Positions 62,301-64,000 of a DNA stretch of 64,000 nucleotides are shown here, in pieces. The stretch is from the NCBI RefSeq assembly GCF_030656255.1, contig NZ_JAUSOE010000026.1, positions 1 to 64,000 of the forward strand. Reading direction: 5' to 3'. Origin of the DNA: Brevundimonas sp. (lineage in GTDB: Bacteria > Pseudomonadota > Alphaproteobacteria > Caulobacterales > Caulobacteraceae). Each line of letters begins with the position of its first letter. The stretch's first letter is position 1. The translations under genes and the position numbers were made by a program. A model generated the notes under the pieces. That model searched no databases, was not told where the DNA came from, and saw nothing but the letters and a program-made list of their open reading frames with translations.

Positions 62301-64000
62301 CGGTGCGAACTGCATCAGTCTTGCCAGCCAGACCATCGGTCGTAGTTTGGCGCATTGATGTGAGTTGCGCCCCGAGGGAGCCAGAGCCGTTGCGCGCCCC
62401 TTCAACTTCAGACCTGATCGAGTTGAAGGTTGATGCCGCCGCATAGTTTGCGGGCAGATTGACGATGACGTTTTCGGTCGTGCTGATCCGGGCGTTCGTC
62501 TCGAAGACGGTGCCCTCGTCGGACCAGTTTGTCGCATAATTCCCGTAGTTGACCTTGACCCGAGCCATGTGGACTTGGGTCGTCGCGCCTCGATAGAAAA
62601 CGATGCGATAGCCGGTCGTGCCCGGCGGGGCGTAGATGCCTTCAAGTTTCGAACGGAAGCCCCACGATCCCGCAAAAGGGACGGATTGGGAGTTGGCGAA
62701 CGACGGCAGCCACTGGATTTGGGCATAGGCCGTGCCGCCGCCGCCATCGCTCTCGAAAGACAGCGAGAGCGGGTCGCCAGCGTTGATGTTGTAGTTGGCC
62801 GTGTAGACGTATTCGGCGCCCATAAAATAGGCGATGGAACCGAGAGTCGGGTGCAGATAGCGAGTGAAGGTGCCCGGCTGATCCTTGCCCCAATCCGACA
62901 CTTCCCCAGATGCAGTGAGGCGAGAGAAATCACCGTTTTTGAGCAGGTTGGGGAGCGACCGTGCTGCGACTTCGAGGCTATCCACGCGAGTCGCCGCAGC
63001 CTTGCCAGCCAGACCATCGGTCGTGGCTTGGCGCATGGACGACAGTTCGGCCGTCAGGTTCGACTTGCCATTGCGGGCGTCCACCAACTCTGTGCGGAGT
63101 GTGTTGACCTCGATGGCCGTCGCCTTCAGTGCGAGGCCGTCACTGGTTGCCGTCCGCATGCTGGTCAGCAGGGCGTTCAGGTTCGCAGCCCCGTTTCGGG
63201 CACCTTCGACCTCTGCCTTGATCTGACCGAACTCCGACGCTGACGCCTTCAGCGCGAGGCCATCAGACGTGGCGGTTCGCATGCTTGTCAGTTGGGCGGT
63301 CAGGGTGGGCGAGCCGTTTCGAGCGTCGCTGATCTCGGTGCGAAGGGTGTTCACCTCGGTCGCGGTCGCCTTCAGGGCGAGGCCATCAGACGTGGCGGTT
63401 CGCATCGCCAGCAGTTGGGCAGAGAGGTTGGGCGAGCCGTTCCTCGCCCCTTCAACCTCTGCCTTCAGAAGGTTCAGATCGGAGGCCGAAGCCTTCAGGT
63501 TCAGGCCGTCAGACGTGGCCGTCCGCATGCTCTGAAGCTGGGCACCGAGAGTGCCCGAGCCGTTCCGTGCGCCTTCGACTTCCGTTTTGATCGCCGTGAA
63601 CTGTGAGGCCGCTGCATAGTTGTTCGGGAGGTCTGCAAGCACCTGATCGTGGGTCAGGATTTTGGCGGTCGCCGCCGGGACGCGCGGGTCTTCGTATGGG
63701 GTCCACGACGTGCCGTTGAACTGGCTGACGACGTTGTTGTTGGCCGTGTTGATCCAGAGGGCGCCGGTGATCGCGCCGGTTGGAGCCGTGGTCTGAACGT
63801 AGGTCGGCGGACGTGCATCAACGACAGCGACCCACGCGCTCCCGCTCCAACGGAACATCTTGTTGTTCTGATCGGTGCGGTAGAGGACATCTCCCACGAC
63901 CAGCGTGCCAACCGGGACGTTCGTCGGGTTCGTAGTCTGTGCGTAGGTCTTGTTCTTTGCCCGAGCTTCGGCGGTCAGTGCGTTGACGGAATCGACGGTC
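59317..64000 (-). CDS. Giant modular phage tail fibre / host-specificity protein, 5' end missing
   Basis: At least 1,560 codons; the frame has no stop up to the window edge, so the start lies beyond 64,000 (a GTG at 63,897 is internal). From the N-terminal side: a KMFRWSGSAW carbohydrate-binding-like strand pair, five tandem 41-residue repeats (62,968-63,582), two similar ~170-residue sandwich modules starting SLPNLLKNGDF (~62,430-62,955) and SLPNLIKNSDF (~60,900-61,390) with further repeat copies between, then a region like the end of lambda gpJ (TATLNGRISATAGLTVQAG) and a C-terminal receptor-binding-like beta domain. Probable central fibre that binds the host surface. Confidence 0.8.
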   Translation of the reverse strand, partial: TVDSVNALTAEARAKNKTYAQTTNPTNVPVGTLVVGDVLYRTDQNNKMFRWSGSAWVAVVDARPPTYVQTTAPTGAITGALWINTANNNVVSQFNGTSWTPYEDPRVPAATAKILTHDQVLADLPNNYAAASQFTAIKTEVEGARNGSGTLGAQLQSMRTATSDGLNLKASASDLNLLKAEVEGARNGSPNLSAQLLAMRTATSDGLALKATATEVNTLRTEISDARNGSPTLTAQLTSMRTATSDGLALKASASEFGQIKAEVEGARNGAANLNALLTSMRTATSDGLALKATAIEVNTLRTELVDARNGKSNLTAELSSMRQATTDGLAGKAAATRVDSLEVAARSLPNLLKNGDFSRLTASGEVSDWGKDQPGTFTRYLHPTLGSIAYFMGAEYVYTANYNINAGDPLSLSFESDGGGGTAYAQIQWLPSFANSQSVPFAGSWGFRSKLEGIYAPPGTTGYRIVFYRGATTQVHMARVKVNYGNYATNWSDEGTVFETNARISTTENVIVNLPANYAAASTFNSIRSEVEGARNGSGSLGAQLTSMRQTTTDGLAGKTDAVRTDRLEATATNALNRNADFSRGVVTGQIPANWNDWSSGSLNSLANGLVSSFGLRFNLAAGQDRGISQNVTSGSPGWHVVESTVTLEAGSFPGSGVLIQCFDSNGVEQSNAQLRFAEQPDSTGAVQGSGSVGRTYRYSLLFNAPVTVRQFNIYAMGGWSGFGSVAAKSIVFHEAKIRIATAAEIQVGVASVGTTLKARMDNTDTVILNLPANYAAASSFNSIKTEVEGARNGSGSLGSQLTSMRQTVTDGLNLKVDATEYNTLKAEITNARNGKPSVSALLAEMRQATVDGDNASGLRLNTMEAATRSLPNLIKNSDFTNGLTKWERDGAGPASDIGTYYHATLGTIGWIKGAVGYIASDFYPINSGDAVSLSFEGDRGGGDGNASIQWLPGYAQAGHVAIPTTWGVRAKSENNVAPAGTTHFRVVIGKGTATQVHFTRVKANYGSVATNWSNEATAFDTNARIGEVESVTSNGTFATATRVNDLQATLQTRNNLCPNGSFENGLTGITGPAGLFVANNGWGPHAIAYNPGDQTHVVNFPKFDVFGSNYYTISGDTILFASSGHVAYLDLIFFDSAGNVCGDGPEKPIYSQHDFSNAPSRLQEHAIATLAPSNAVKAQARAVFGGTGINALGVRRVKVEMGGLPATQYTSEASDVQTTARVTQTESATATLNGRISATAGLTVQAGTQIAGMKIHASDGTDTPVSAIDFQAGVLRVWSPDQNTGIAPFEIRNGGVRMKSAFVDRLAVGTSITLGSGVPWKVAVQPLDLNVTDGQNVSFGFDLGNNPTLAFAGNNLAPLNAGETYSLYAENLSPTGFIARLKISTPATPANLGTGWLGANANGPTSHHMFIDQYGGRSTTGGYNVRVNGYNRIYRNRFNTPPNQPEYIYDDPSETLNGSTYITVFGWNGGAWVELDTIYIEPLYMSGTGYSDQYFDVSQSVPTGTNISHIGVAVTYKTYAESYVGSLAVDWQTQGSGGGLRSATPNGQVSSVTIRPRS
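62968..63582 (-). repeat. Five tandem 123-bp (41-residue) repeats in the fibre gene
   Basis: Five consecutive units share ARNG near the start and MRTATSDGLxLK in the middle (the fifth reads MRQATTDGLAGK). Single additional copies recur near 62,350-62,440 and 61,430-61,650. The pattern suits a trimeric coiled-coil shaft. Confidence 0.85.

Larger units (their letters stand above)
50458..64000. mobile_element. Prophage, left part (integrase, lysis-type and tail genes)
   Basis: From the junction in the radical SAM gene to the window edge every gene is phage-like: a serine integrase rightward, then leftward small membrane proteins, a GIY-YIG nuclease, fibre/adhesin proteins, a baseplate module and a giant fibre. 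Composition is less GC-rich than the host side. Capsid, replication and repressor genes are not seen and must lie beyond 64,000. Whether the prophage is functional cannot be judged from this part, but all visible frames are intact. Confidence 0.9.

Noticed and set aside
62968..63582. Regularly spaced repeats resembling a CRISPR array
   Set aside because: The period is 123 bp, the repeats are in frame within an intact fibre gene, and there are no short palindromic repeats or spacers.

Overview
The window looks like a chromosome segment of a GC-rich alphaproteobacterium of the Caulobacterales, most likely Brevundimonas or a close relative, carrying the left end of an integrated phage. The lineage call rests on a TipN-like polarity protein, an HWE-family histidine kinase, the lptF-lptG-lptD-surA-pdxA-rsmA order, a five-step histidine pathway using HutF and HutG, an alphaproteobacterial LexA box, and many 4-nt ATGA gene overlaps.

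Host part (1-50,457). It opens with the 3' end of glutathione reductase, a secreted carboxylesterase and an HWE kinase/receiver pair (1-4,349). A histidine-utilisation locus follows (4,376-11,783): hutF-hutC-hutI leftward and hutG-hutU-hutH rightward, around a perfect 14-bp palindrome that is the probable HutC operator. Next come mntP under a yybP-ykoY-type manganese riboswitch, type 2 isopentenyl-diphosphate isomerase, a secreted five-repeat PPC-domain protein, folD, a LemA/TPM/TPM cluster, an EEP-family hydrolase and a phospholipase D/cardiolipin synthase (to 21,089). TipN, a degenerate pyroglutamyl-peptidase-like protein, an MFS transporter, DUF423, proline iminopeptidase, a pirin/LysR pair, two I78-type lipoproteins, holC and pepA occupy 21,252-31,919. 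The envelope biogenesis operon spans 32,060-40,033. A leftward fatty-acid/cell-wall/nucleotide cluster (fabD, rhomboid, fabG, acpP, fabF, mltG, yicC, gmk) spans 41,788-48,583, followed by a cytochrome b561-YceI fusion.

Prophage part (about 50,458 to beyond 64,000). A large serine integrase has inserted a phage into a PA0069-family radical SAM gene, inside its CxxxCxxC iron-sulfur motif. The host gene keeps its promoter region with a canonical alphaproteobacterial LexA box (GTTC-N7-GTTC). The remaining host reading frame crosses the junction and ends in an ATGA overlap with the integrase start, which has no visible Shine-Dalgarno sequence. In the lysogen the integrase therefore seems to sit downstream of, and translationally coupled to, a host SOS gene. 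The other visible phage genes are leftward: a very large modular tail fibre, a zinc-finger/tail-chaperone fusion, GPW/gp25-like and J-like baseplate proteins, two more fibre/adhesin proteins, small membrane (lysis-type) proteins and a SegE-like GIY-YIG nuclease. An AT-rich octamer resembling T4-type late promoters (CTAAATA/GATAAATA) lies 4-5 nt before four start codons that lack a Shine-Dalgarno sequence, and upstream of a fifth gene that has one.

No tRNA, rRNA or CRISPR array was recognised. No gene-free stretch exceeds about 300 bases. The longest are 12,362-12,630 (riboswitch leader), 50,027-50,235 (LexA-box promoter region) and 46,120-46,288 (acpP leader).
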